61,026 bases of DNA from an uncultured Bacteroidales bacterium (lineage in GTDB: Bacteria > Bacteroidota > Bacteroidia > Bacteroidales > Bacteroidaceae), in NCBI GenBank assembly GCA_937916465.1, contig CALFTK010000052.1:1-61026 (forward strand), read 5' to 3'. Position numbers and translations under genes: made by a program. The notes beneath the pieces are model-generated. The model searched no databases and was not told the origin of the DNA. It saw only the letters and a program-made list of their open reading frames with translations. Position 1 is the first letter of the stretch, and the number at the start of each line of letters is the position of its first letter. Below are positions 46,053 to 55,317 of the stretch, piece by piece.

Positions 46053-47991
46053 TAACCAGTTCCTTTTCATTTATTCGCTCCATATATTGTTGGATAACTG
46101 CTTTTAGTTCTTCGGTAAGCGAATAAGCAATATCAGGATATCGGTCTTTAAGATTCTCTTTAAGGCCGGTATCTGTTTTATAGTTGTACATAGCCATCAA
46201 TTCGTTGCCATCAAAGTGGACAACATAATCGCCCTTAATATATTGGAAGATGCCGTTTATATAATTGGCTGCAAATGTATCTTCATCTTTAGTAGTCAAC
46301 AGATTCTGCCCGAAACAGATAAATGGCTTGTCATATCCCAAATAACCCAAAATGGTAGGCAGTATATCTGTTTGTTGTGCTATGCAATTTCGTTCGCCTT
46401 TCAGTTTGCCGGACGGATCATAGAAAATAATTGGAACTCTGAATTTGCCTACCTCTGTCTGGTATTCGGGATATTCCGATTGGTTTGTATGGTCGGCAGT
46501 AAATACAAACAGTGTGTTGTTGAACCAATCTTGCTGTTTGGCTTTTTCAAAGAATAGGCGCAATCCGTTATCGGAATATCTTATGCATTTATGAATGGGT
46601 AGGGTGCCTTCCTGAAATTTGCCTTCGCACCATTTCGGTATGGCAAATGGATGGTGTGAAGATGCTGTGAATATGGATGATACAAATGGCTGCTGAAAAC
46701 TGCCCATTTTATGGCAGAAATATTGAAGATAGTCTTCGTCCCAAATTGCCCAGATACCATCGAACTTTGTCATGCCGCCAAATTCAGGCTCCTGGTTGAA
46801 CTCTGTCAGACCAAAATAGTCAGTGTATCCTATACTTCTTGAATACGATTTGAACCCCATGGAACTGTTATCAGCTCCATGAAAGAATGCAGAATAGTAA
46901 CCTTTTTTAGCCAGTTCTTCTGCAAGTCCGCTGACGTTTTTGTTTATCAATGTGGGTGTGAGTACAAAATTTTCTACAAACATTGGAATACCGGATAGGA
47001 TGGATGGCATGGCATCGATACTTTTTCTTCCATTTGCAAAAGAATATGTAAAGGTTAGGCTCTCTTCTATAAGCGAATCCAAGAATGGGGTATAACTAAC
47101 AAAATTTGGTTTGTCTTTATTAAGCGCACCAATATATTCTGTTCCAAAACTTTCAAGAATAAAGACCACTACGTTCTTTGGGGTAAAAACAGCGTTGGAA
47201 TCGGGTGTTATTACTCCACTAAACCTTCTGTTCAGTTCCTCTTCTGAATAGTATTTCGGGGTTTCCATCTGTTTTTTGTCGAGTGTGCGTACAAAACAGA
47301 ATGGGGTATTAAGTACTGCTACGGCTTCTACCGGTCTGTTTACATATTGGTTTGCGTTACTTAGTGTAATGGGATGACTGCTGGTCCATCCTCCACGCAT
47401 ACCTACCACACTTAGGGTTCCCATTAGCAGGAATGAAAGTGTTCGCACTATGTAGTACGCTAATGTGTGATTAAATACGATAGTCTTTGGTCTGCGTATA
47501 GTTTTTACCAGAAAGGCAATTAGTAAAATGCCTAACAGTGTAATATACCAGCTATTGATAATCTCTTTGAAAATAATCTGCCCAAGATTGGTTTCGTTAG
47601 CAAATTCCTTGAATACACTGATAGTGGTACGTTTGCCCGAAAACTGATAATAGACGGTGTCGGCCAGATTCATCACTATGCCAATTGAACAGCAGACAAT
47701 CAGCACCCAGCGAATTACCTTATAATATTGTTCCCTCTCTTTGAAGTGTAGTGGCAGTAGGGTAAGAAATGTGTATATGATACTTAAATACATTATGGCT
47801 GCTGTGTCAAATCGCAAGCTGCCTTTGAACATATTCAACAACAGTTCTTGAGTAAGATAACCGTCGTATAATTCCCAATTGTACCAAACAAATGCCACTC
47901 GGCATATCATAAAGCAGATATAGACCATAAGCAGATTCCACAGAAGTGTTATCAGTGGCGTGCCTAAAACTGCTTTTATGAACTCTTTCAT
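46036..47991 (-). CDS. LTA-synthase-type sulfatase-fold membrane transferase (second copy)
   Basis: 651 aa, paralogue of the 40094 gene. Five membrane helices, then the sulfatase domain with VVVFILESFGTEYIG and FTADHTNQSEYP. At the nucleophile position the sequence reads NGRKSIDAMPSIL: Ser where the paralogue has Thr (FRTDRG). Last gene of a SIS-PfkB-transferase operon (4-nt overlaps), so it probably decorates a glycan with phospho-groups derived from the pathway. Confidence 0.9.
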   Translation of the reverse strand: MKEFIKAVLGTPLITLLWNLLMVYICFMICRVAFVWYNWELYDGYLTQELLLNMFKGSLRFDTAAIMYLSIIYTFLTLLPLHFKEREQYYKVIRWVLIVCCSIGIVMNLADTVYYQFSGKRTTISVFKEFANETNLGQIIFKEIINSWYITLLGILLIAFLVKTIRRPKTIVFNHTLAYYIVRTLSFLLMGTLSVVGMRGGWTSSHPITLSNANQYVNRPVEAVAVLNTPFCFVRTLDKKQMETPKYYSEEELNRRFSGVITPDSNAVFTPKNVVVFILESFGTEYIGALNKDKPNFVSYTPFLDSLIEESLTFTYSFANGRKSIDAMPSILSGIPMFVENFVLTPTLINKNVSGLAEELAKKGYYSAFFHGADNSSMGFKSYSRSIGYTDYFGLTEFNQEPEFGGMTKFDGIWAIWDEDYLQYFCHKMGSFQQPFVSSIFTASSHHPFAIPKWCEGKFQEGTLPIHKCIRYSDNGLRLFFEKAKQQDWFNNTLFVFTADHTNQSEYPEYQTEVGKFRVPIIFYDPSGKLKGERNCIAQQTDILPTILGYLGYDKPFICFGQNLLTTKDEDTFAANYINGIFQYIKGDYVVHFDGNELMAMYNYKTDTGLKENLKDRYPDIAYSLTEELKAVIQQYMERINEKELVISPQP

Positions 47992-48920
47992 CTTACGTTA
48001 TTTTTAATCTCAGTTGGGTCTATGTCAATGTAGTTGTTTGTGGTCTGACAAGCTTTTGTGGCAAAAGTTATGCCATATTTTATTATTCTCTTCCACAAAT
48101 CCAGTGATACACAGTCTATACTATTGGCGTAAATATCTTCTGCTATCAGACTATATGCAATTCCTGCATTGAAATTATCGCCTGCTCCTATGGTACTGAC
48201 CACATGATCTATTTTGGTCGATTCCACCGATAAATATTGACCTTTTGCTATCAGCTCTACACCATGAGCACCATGTGTCATTATAAGTGTATCGCAATGC
48301 GGTGCAATATATTCGTTGTATATTTTCCATATATCTTTTTCGCCATAGAGAATGTCAAAATCTTCATCACTGCCGCGTACTATGTCGGCCAACACGTAGT
48401 TCTCTTTGAAGGTGCTGTAAAGCGACTCTTTTTCGTCTTTATGGTTGGCGCGGAAATTCAGATCGTAGTAGAGTAGGGAACCGCACTTTTTTGCGTGTTT
48501 AAGAAAACCGCCTACCTGTTTTCGTAGAACAGGGTTCAGTGCGTAGTAGGAGCCAAAAAGTACTATGTCATTGCTGTTCATTTCCGGTAGGTCGAACTCC
48601 AGACGTATATTTGGATAATCTTTATAGAAACTGTAGTCGGCGTTGCTGTTCTTATCTAAAAAAGCCAATGAAATGGCGGTTTTTTTACCTTCGTAACAAG
48701 AAAGATAACGGGTATCAACTCCGTTTTTTTCCATAGTCTCTTTAATAATCATGCCTACACGGTCACTGCCTACTTCGCTTATCTGGGTACAATTAATCCC
48801 CAATTTGCCAAGTGTCATCAGTCCGTTGAATACCGACCCACCCGGCACTCCTGCTATAGGTTTGCCATCTTTGAAGATGATGTCATATATGGTTTCGCCT
48901 ATACCGAATACTCGTCTCAT
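47988..48920 (-). CDS. PfkB family carbohydrate kinase
   Basis: 310 aa. Ribokinase-fold sugar kinase: N-terminal GETIYDIIFKDGKPIAGVPGGSVFNGLMTLGKL, and the C-terminal anion hole STIGAGDNFNAGIAYSL with the catalytic Asp. The sugar is not evident; the adjacent SIS isomerase suggests a pentose or ketohexose. The ATG overlaps the SIS stop by 4 nt and its own stop overlaps the next gene by 4 nt. Confidence 0.92.
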   Translation of the reverse strand: MRRVFGIGETIYDIIFKDGKPIAGVPGGSVFNGLMTLGKLGINCTQISEVGSDRVGMIIKETMEKNGVDTRYLSCYEGKKTAISLAFLDKNSNADYSFYKDYPNIRLEFDLPEMNSNDIVLFGSYYALNPVLRKQVGGFLKHAKKCGSLLYYDLNFRANHKDEKESLYSTFKENYVLADIVRGSDEDFDILYGEKDIWKIYNEYIAPHCDTLIMTHGAHGVELIAKGQYLSVESTKIDHVVSTIGAGDNFNAGIAYSLIAEDIYANSIDCVSLDLWKRIIKYGITFATKACQTTNNYIDIDPTEIKNNVR

Positions 48921-49516
48921 AACAATTTTTTTGAACGTTGACCCAAATAGCCTCCGTGGTGTCTTTTATTATATTCTTCTACAGTAAAACCTATCTGTTT
49001 CATAGTCTCTACTACCAAAATGTCACCTATGACATTCATTACAGTTGTGCTGGTAGTGGGGGCAAGTCCCAAAGCACACACCTCTTCGGGAGAACCTGTC
49101 AGTAGGACTACGTTGGCCAATTTTGCCAATTGACTGTTTTTATTACCGGTAATCACAATGAATTTTATAGTGGAATCAAGTTCTTTGCTTAACTCAATCA
49201 ATTCAAGTATTTCTCTGGTTTTGCCGGAGTTTGATATGAGAAGAAACAGATCGTTCTTTTGAACTACTCCCAAATCACCATGTTGTGCTTCGCTTGGGTG
49301 TAGGAATACGGCCGGTGTTCCGGTAGAGCAAAATGTGGTAGCCATATTCATAGCTATTTGTCCGGCTTTACCCATACCACTGGTAATAAGTTTGCCGTTC
49401 TTTTTGTGAACATATTCTACTATAAGATTGACTGCCTCTTTATACTCATCGTCAACCGGAATATTTAGTATTGCTTTCGCTTCGTGTTCAATTATTTTTT
49501 TTATAGAATCTTCCAT
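48917..49516 (-). CDS. SIS-domain sugar-phosphate isomerase, KdsD-like without CBS domains
   Basis: 199 aa, one SIS domain: KLITSGMGKAGQIAMNMATTF, STGTPAVFLHPSEAQHGDLG, LLISNSGKTREI, ALGLAPTTSTT and HPGG-like HHGGYLGQR. It aligns by eye with the N-terminal half of D-arabinose-5-phosphate isomerase (KdsD/GutQ); the C-terminal CBS pair is missing. Probably interconverts an aldose- and ketose-phosphate. First gene of the operon with the kinase and the transferase; possible -7 box TACTTTTG at 49551-49558. Confidence 0.92.
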   Translation of the reverse strand: MEDSIKKIIEHEAKAILNIPVDDEYKEAVNLIVEYVHKKNGKLITSGMGKAGQIAMNMATTFCSTGTPAVFLHPSEAQHGDLGVVQKNDLFLLISNSGKTREILELIELSKELDSTIKFIVITGNKNSQLAKLANVVLLTGSPEEVCALGLAPTTSTTVMNVIGDILVVETMKQIGFTVEEYNKRHHGGYLGQRSKKLL

Positions 49517-49550
49517 AAAATCAAAACTCTTTTACAGATTACATCTTTGG

Positions 49551-49558
49551 CAAAAGTA
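49551..49558 (-). promoter_or_regulatory. Candidate -7 box of the SIS-PfkB operon
   Basis: Minus strand TACTTTTG, exact TAnnTTTG, 35 nt before the ATG. No clear -33 box. Confidence 0.35.
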
Positions 49559-49604
49559 CTAAATATATTTAGAATAGATATGTTAATTTGGATAAAGAAT
49601 GTTG

Positions 49605-51095
49605 TTATCTGCAAAATCTCTTTATAAATGGAATAGATTTTAGCGGTAAATCTTTCTTAATAGTATAAACCATATATATAATTAGTAGGATGGTGTTTAT
49701 TCCAATTCTGACAGCAATGTGTTCTCCTTTTATGAGAATGGAAATACCCCATAATATAGCTGCAAGAGTAATGTATTTCAAAATGTCTTTGATAGGATAC
49801 TTTACAGGTGCATAGTGTTGCCCTACGAAATATGACATAAGCATACACACACCATAACCTGCAAACCCGCCCCATGCACAAGCTATGTATCCATATTTTG
49901 GAACAAATATAACGTTAATGGCTATAAGAACAGCGCATCCAATAAAAGAGAATATTCCTCCCCACCAGGTTTTGTCTATCAGTTTATACCAAAATGAGAG
50001 ATTAAAATAGACTCCCATAAAAATTTCAGCAATCATTACAATAGGTATAACTTTGGCACCGGCTCTATAGTTAGGTCCTAATATTAAAAGCAGAATGTCC
50101 AAATAGAATACAACAGCAAGGAATGCCAATATTGCAAAAATCAGGAAATATTTCATTGTATCGGCATACATCCTGTTCTTTTCATCTGTGTTCTCTTTTG
50201 ATGAACTGAATACCATTGGTTCGTATGCGTATCTGAAGGCCTGAATAAGCATGGACATTATCATGGCAATCTTTACTGCTGCCCCATATTCACCTAATTG
50301 TGCTTTGCCTATATCTCCGGGAACCAGATGTGGATAGAGCATTTTATCTGCCACTTGGTTTAAGATACCTGCCAGTCCCAATATGAGTAGTGGGAAAGTG
50401 TATGCAAGCATCTCTCTGAAAAGCTTTGTGTTAAAACCATATTTCAGATTTTTAAGTTCAGGAATAAAGGCAAATAATGAAACGGTTGAACATATCAGAT
50501 TGATAATTACTACATAAGTGACCAAATTTGATGGATTAAACCAGTTCTTGAACAATATGGATTCTTGATAGAAATTTGGTACAAAACGAAGTATCAATAT
50601 ATTTAGCAGTATGTTTAAAATAATGATTGATAGTTTGATGCTGGCAAACTTAATAGGTCTTTTCTTTAGTCTTAAGTATGAAAATATTATGGACTGAAAG
50701 GAATCAAGAGCTACAACTATTGACATTATCCTTATATATTCAGGATGATTGTTGAATCCTATTGCAATTGATATGGGCTCTGTAAATAACCAGCAAAGCA
50801 AAGCAAAGATAAATGACAATCCTCCAACAAAAATTAGAGAAGTTGAGAATACTTTTTCCGGATGTTCGCCCTCTTTGTTGGCGAAACGGAACATTGTGGT
50901 CTCCATACCGAATGTAAGAAAGACTAATAGAAAGGCTGTCCAAGCGTAAATAGAGGTGATGTTTCCGTATTCGGCCTGTTCCGTTAATGCACGAGTATAT
51001 AAAGGCGTAAGCAGGTAATTAATAAATCTACCCACAATGCTGCTAACACCATATATTGCCGTGTCTTTGGCCAGTGAGGCCATTCTGTTTGCCAT
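49605..51095 (-). CDS. Polysaccharide flippase (Wzx/MATE-like)
   Basis: 496 aa from ATG 51095 (MANRMASLAKDTAIYGVSSIVGRFINYLLTPLYTRAL). About twelve membrane helices, with the polysaccharide-synthesis N-terminal signature and a C-terminal helix set. It would flip the lipid-linked repeat unit built by the neighbouring enzymes. Separated from the GT2-Stealth gene by 205 nt that hold no other gene; candidate -7 box TAAATTTG at 51113-51120. Confidence 0.92.
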   Translation of the reverse strand: MANRMASLAKDTAIYGVSSIVGRFINYLLTPLYTRALTEQAEYGNITSIYAWTAFLLVFLTFGMETTMFRFANKEGEHPEKVFSTSLIFVGGLSFIFALLCWLFTEPISIAIGFNNHPEYIRIMSIVVALDSFQSIIFSYLRLKKRPIKFASIKLSIIILNILLNILILRFVPNFYQESILFKNWFNPSNLVTYVVIINLICSTVSLFAFIPELKNLKYGFNTKLFREMLAYTFPLLILGLAGILNQVADKMLYPHLVPGDIGKAQLGEYGAAVKIAMIMSMLIQAFRYAYEPMVFSSSKENTDEKNRMYADTMKYFLIFAILAFLAVVFYLDILLLILGPNYRAGAKVIPIVMIAEIFMGVYFNLSFWYKLIDKTWWGGIFSFIGCAVLIAINVIFVPKYGYIACAWGGFAGYGVCMLMSYFVGQHYAPVKYPIKDILKYITLAAILWGISILIKGEHIAVRIGINTILLIIYMVYTIKKDLPLKSIPFIKRFCR

Positions 51096-51112
51096 AAATC
51101 TTCTTGTTTCTG

Positions 51113-51120
51113 CAAATTTA
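51113..51120 (-). promoter_or_regulatory. Candidate -7 box of the flippase gene
   Basis: Minus strand TAAATTTG, exact TAnnTTTG, 18 nt before the ATG, no good -33 box. If used, the flippase is a separate transcription unit from the upstream glycan genes. Confidence 0.35.
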
Positions 51121-51300
51121 CAAAATAATGTTGAAATGATAGTTTTGCATCTATTAATAAAAGAATAGTAGTACCGGTGAATATCAGGTACATTATGAAA
51201 AACCGGCATATTCGCCTGTCAGATGTATAAGAAACCTTGGTATGGGTGCTCCATCCGCTGAAAATATTATTACAGCAGGGAGCAACTATCCTAAAGATAA

Positions 51301-53157
51301 TCATTTTTCAAAACTACTTTTACAGGGAAAGAGCGATTGTAGAAATTCCACCATACGTTTGCGGTCGTTATCGGTGGCATTTTCGCCATCGTTCATGCAT
51401 ATCATAAACGGGTTGTATTTTTTCAGTACGGAATTGTAGTTTGCTGTTTCAACAGGAATACAGCGCGAATACGAACCATATTTTCCGCTGAAGAATGCCT
51501 TTATCTTGCTACCAAAGCCTTTGAATCGGTCGTATCGTCCTACTTTATGCAATTTGCCTTTGCCGGTTGCAATCATATAGTAACCAATATAGCTTCTGTG
51601 CATATCGGAATTGTTGCGGAATCTACTATAAGCGGTCTTGTTCCATTGATTTCTCATAATGCTTGCCCCTTCTTTGTATATGCTCTTTGTATATGCATCA
51701 AAACAGTGGTGGGGAGCATATTTCATGCTTACGCCGAATAGAGATTCAATAAGATTCTGCATTCTTGCCAATTTTATGGCATAGTTGCCTTTTTTGTGGG
51801 CTTTCTTCCTGTTGAATTTATGCCCATTCAGATAGATGTTTATTCTGCCATCGTTATGGAAGAACTCTTCTCTATAGACATAATCGGTAAACAACATATC
51901 ATCATTGCCCAAAATGAAGTGTTCACTTAAATTTGGTATGTTATGTATGCAACTCTCTATTGCTGTGCTATTGAATGTGGGCAGAGCATCAGCAGGCATT
52001 ATTTCGGAATGGAATACCATCTCAATTTTTGGATTTGATGTGTCTAACCATTTAGGAACTTGCCCGTTTGTGACAATAAATATTTTGTTTATCCAAGGTA
52101 CATACTTCTCTACGGAACGGAGCGAATATTTTAGCTCATCGTTCTCTATCCAACGGGCTTCGGAATTGTTCCTGACAGTATCGGTCGATACATTGCTCAT
52201 ATATCGCTTTCGTTCTGCATGCCAATCAGGATCATTTCCATCAACCCAGGTATAGACTAAATCTACCGGAAAATCAAGTGCTGGATTGGCGTTGAATTTC
52301 CATCTCCAAACAGAAATTGCATCAAATAGTCGTAAAGAACGTATGTTCCCTTTTTCCTTTATCTTCCAAATAGTTATACCTGCTACCGCTTTATGTTTGA
52401 CGGTGATGTTCTGGTATTTGGCTGGAATGGATATGTTGTTTTGAAGCGCGTAATCGGTCATAGCCTTATGTGCTCTGTATTTCTGCAACTGTTTGGCTTC
52501 AGTCTGTTTTGATTTGACAGTGGAACTGCTGTTTAAAACATATCTATAAAACAGATCTGGCACAGTAACCAATCTGTTGCTTTCGCAGATGGCACGGAAT
52601 ACAAACATGACATCTTCATATTGGACCCCTTCGGCAAATTTCAGATCTATACGCTCCAGCATTTCTCGGCGATACAGCTTGTTTACAGGGTGAAATTCCG
52701 GAGGGCATTTGCATATTTGAAGTTTTTGTTCCGTTGTAGTGGCTGAAATGCTCTTCTTGAAATCTATTACAATGCGGTTTCCTGAGGGTTTCTCTTTTAT
52801 TATTCCGCAAACAGCAATATCGGCATCATTGGTTTTGGCTGTTTTGTAAAGAAGTTCAAAATAATTCTTTGGAATATAGTCATCGCTGTCTATCATTCCT
52901 ATATATTCACCTTTGGCAATTGCCATAGCCGCGTTGCGGGCTTTGCCCTGTCTGCCATTCTGCTGGTTTATGATAATTATTCGATTATCTTTGCTTGCCC
53001 ATTCCTGCAGTACTGCCAAAGAGTTGTCGGTGGAACCATCGTTTACGCATATAATCTCTATCTCAGCAAGAGTCTGTCCTACCACACTGTTTAAACAGCG
53101 CGGCAACAGCGTTTCTGTATTGAAAACAGGAATTATTATGCTTACTTTTGGTTCCAT
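51301..53157 (-). CDS. Fusion of GT2 glycosyltransferase and Stealth-type sugar-phosphate transferase
   Basis: 618 aa. Residues 5-210 are a GT-A family 2 transferase (VSIIIPVFNTE, CVNDGSTDNS, and the metal motif DSDD at 90-93). Residues 296-560 are a Stealth protein: CR1 DLVYTWVDGNDPDW (299-312), CR2 from ENDELKYSLRSVEKYVPWINK through IFIVTNGQVPKWL and NSTAIESCIHNIPNLSEHFIL with GNDDMLF. Stealth enzymes transfer sugar-1-phosphate to make phosphodiester-linked glycans. One chain could therefore add a sugar and a sugar-phosphate in turn. Starts 6 nt after the TupA-like gene. Confidence 0.93.
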   Translation of the reverse strand: MEPKVSIIIPVFNTETLLPRCLNSVVGQTLAEIEIICVNDGSTDNSLAVLQEWASKDNRIIIINQQNGRQGKARNAAMAIAKGEYIGMIDSDDYIPKNYFELLYKTAKTNDADIAVCGIIKEKPSGNRIVIDFKKSISATTTEQKLQICKCPPEFHPVNKLYRREMLERIDLKFAEGVQYEDVMFVFRAICESNRLVTVPDLFYRYVLNSSSTVKSKQTEAKQLQKYRAHKAMTDYALQNNISIPAKYQNITVKHKAVAGITIWKIKEKGNIRSLRLFDAISVWRWKFNANPALDFPVDLVYTWVDGNDPDWHAERKRYMSNVSTDTVRNNSEARWIENDELKYSLRSVEKYVPWINKIFIVTNGQVPKWLDTSNPKIEMVFHSEIMPADALPTFNSTAIESCIHNIPNLSEHFILGNDDMLFTDYVYREEFFHNDGRINIYLNGHKFNRKKAHKKGNYAIKLARMQNLIESLFGVSMKYAPHHCFDAYTKSIYKEGASIMRNQWNKTAYSRFRNNSDMHRSYIGYYMIATGKGKLHKVGRYDRFKGFGSKIKAFFSGKYGSYSRCIPVETANYNSVLKKYNPFMICMNDGENATDNDRKRMVEFLQSLFPCKSSFEK

Positions 53158-53163
53158 AATATA

Positions 53164-54048
53164 TTATTGTTGGAACTTGTCCGGTTTGTTATATGCAAGT
53201 GACAGGTCTATCATACTGCCAAACAGTAAATCTGATTCGGGCAGTCGCTTTGTGTCGTAACCGCTTGCCGGGAAGAAGGTCATTTCACCAAAGTATATTC
53301 TGCCATTTACGTTATAGAAATCTACTCGGACAAACGGATGTCCCTCTGATAGTTGTGATGCCAATTCAAACATTTTGTCTATGTTTTCAGGTTTTGGCAA
53401 GGTAAATCCTTCAGGTGCCTCTTTTCCTCTTTTGTTGTAGCGTTTCAAGTTCCACTCTTTATCAAAAAAGTAGAATTTTGGAGCTCCAATCTGTCTGTCT
53501 ATACATAGTAAAACAGCATCGACATGACCATTGTAGCAGTAGAATTTGTAATCTACAAGATTGTCGCCTAAATACTCTTCGGCAAAGATGCGTTTTTGAA
53601 CATTTTTATAGGGCCACTCTCTATAGATTCTGTTGAGATCTGTTTTTAGAGATTGGTTAAGCCTGTTTATGGTATCGTTTATGTTTAATTTGTCTTTGTC
53701 TTTGCAAATTATAACACCTTTATTGCCACCGCTGTGGTTCGTTTTAATGACACATTGTTTTGGTAGTTTGGCAAAGTCAATCTCTTTGGTGCTGTTCCAA
53801 ATATCAATTATGGGTATAACATATTCGGAACCTAATCTGTTTGCTATATAATCTTTTACGGTTATCTTATCTACAATGGTGGTGTATTCCGGGTTCCTGT
53901 TGTAGAGTTTCAACCATTGTAATTTCTCATTCATGGTAACGGGGTTGTCCAGATTGAGCTTCCGCCCAGTCTCTATTTTATACATCAGCTCTACAAATAG
54001 TTTGTCGGGAATAATAGGGCTGAATCTTCTCAATAAATTTCGTCGCAT
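53164..54048 (-). CDS. TupA-like ATP-grasp protein
   Basis: 294 aa of the ATP-grasp TupA family, named from teichuronopeptide synthesis. Markers are LNLDNPVTMNEKLQWLKLYNRNP, VIKTNHSGGNKGVIICKD, EEYLGDNLVDYKFYCYNGHV and VRVDFYNVNGRIYFGEMTFFPASGY with the metal-binding acids. Members are found in polysaccharide loci and probably form an amide or other ATP-dependent bond on a sugar. It starts 15 nt after the opine-type dehydrogenase gene. Confidence 0.9.
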   Translation of the reverse strand: MRRNLLRRFSPIIPDKLFVELMYKIETGRKLNLDNPVTMNEKLQWLKLYNRNPEYTTIVDKITVKDYIANRLGSEYVIPIIDIWNSTKEIDFAKLPKQCVIKTNHSGGNKGVIICKDKDKLNINDTINRLNQSLKTDLNRIYREWPYKNVQKRIFAEEYLGDNLVDYKFYCYNGHVDAVLLCIDRQIGAPKFYFFDKEWNLKRYNKRGKEAPEGFTLPKPENIDKMFELASQLSEGHPFVRVDFYNVNGRIYFGEMTFFPASGYDTKRLPESDLLFGSMIDLSLAYNKPDKFQQ

Positions 54049-54063
54049 TAAACTACTGTTTTA

Positions 54064-55143
54064 TTATAAAATTGCACTCTTTATATCTTCAATCGTTACT
54101 TCATCTTTTCCCAAAAGGTACTGTATGGTTCTGGCACGGCTTCTGAAATCAATATTCAAAAGTGCCGAAGCTAATGCTAAGATACCTTCTTGGATAGATG
54201 TGTCCAATCCTAATATTTTACCAATCGATATGTACATTCCCAACCCCATTGGTACATCTTCCAATAGATATCTGTGGTTTACAGACGAAGGACCTTTGTT
54301 TGAAGAATCAGCAAATGATCTGAATACAGTAAGAGCATCTATATCCAGATTCTCTTCGTTTCTCCATTTTGCAGCTTCAAAATAGTCTAATGGGTTACAT
54401 CCAAAAGCCTGGAGCATCTTGTTCTTTTCAACATCGAAAGCCTTTATTACGTTTATGACAGAATCAGTAAAAGCCTCCTTATACATCCAGAATTCTCCAT
54501 TGCTGTATTCTATTCTGGATGCAGAAAAGAGTATTCCTATAGGATGGACAATCATATTTGGATTATGTAGGGCCGATTCCAATATGTTCTCTCTAAGGTA
54601 GTGAGTATTGGGAAAACAGGTGGATAGTTTTGCCAGAACGTTGTTTTCTTCTCTCTTTGGCCATACTGATATGGCATTTCTTGGATTGTAAAAACTAACT
54701 CTTACATAGTCGGAATTCATTATTCTTCCATTGTAGGCTGTTGTTTCCCATTCGCTGTATATAACACTCTTTTTGACATATTTCCTAAATATAAGACTTC
54801 CTAAATAGCCGGGAATCAAACATATAATCTGACCATCTTTCGTATGTGGAGCAATAAGTTTGGCTATATCTTCGTGTTGTATAGTGGTGGTCATTACCAT
54901 AATTATATCTGCAAACGATATGGCTTTTTCCACATCTCTGGTAATGATTTCAGGCGTAACGAAAAAACGGTTTTCACTATTGGTGCTGTCCAATACATTG
55001 TAGCCTTTTTCTGATACTATTTTGTCAAAAAAACGGCTATTAGTTGCAGAAGTTTTCAGTAGAGCAACTCTATGCCCAAATTCAATCAGTTTTGCAGCAT
55101 GAATCAATCCTGCATTGCCACAGCCAACTATGGTTATCTTCAT
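54064..55143 (-). CDS. Opine (octopine/nopaline-type) dehydrogenase family protein
   Basis: 359 aa from ATG 55143 (MKITIVGCGNAGLIHAAKL); an upstream ATG would add 11 residues. Nucleotide-binding loop GCGNAG (6-11), then FADIIMVMTTTIQHEDIAKLIAPH, and the C-terminal helical domain with NMIVHPIGILFSASRIEYSNGEFWMY; the His in this stretch is the usual catalytic one. The family reductively joins an amino acid with a 2-oxoacid. First gene of a glycan operon, so it may make an opine for the polymer; that role is inferred from context. Confidence 0.88.
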   Translation of the reverse strand: MKITIVGCGNAGLIHAAKLIEFGHRVALLKTSATNSRFFDKIVSEKGYNVLDSTNSENRFFVTPEIITRDVEKAISFADIIMVMTTTIQHEDIAKLIAPHTKDGQIICLIPGYLGSLIFRKYVKKSVIYSEWETTAYNGRIMNSDYVRVSFYNPRNAISVWPKREENNVLAKLSTCFPNTHYLRENILESALHNPNMIVHPIGILFSASRIEYSNGEFWMYKEAFTDSVINVIKAFDVEKNKMLQAFGCNPLDYFEAAKWRNEENLDIDALTVFRSFADSSNKGPSSVNHRYLLEDVPMGLGMYISIGKILGLDTSIQEGILALASALLNIDFRSRARTIQYLLGKDEVTIEDIKSAIL

Positions 55144-55253
55144 ATTATAATATTCAGTAAAATGTTTGAAAGACAAAAGTCGGAATATTTATTGATATCT
55201 GCTAACATATTATAATAAATGTATGGAACAGACTGAAGCTATATGGGGTAACT

Positions 55254-55285
55254 ATTGTATCTTACAATGAAATTTACTACATTTG
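55254..55285 (+). promoter_or_regulatory. Promoter of pnp
   Basis: ATTG (55254-55257), 20 nt, TACATTTG (55278-55285): perfect -7 box and spacing, one mismatch in the -33 box. The leader is about 27 nt. Confidence 0.55.
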
Positions 55286-55317
55286 CCCCAATTTACTTAT
55301 TTATACGTTTTTAAAAG

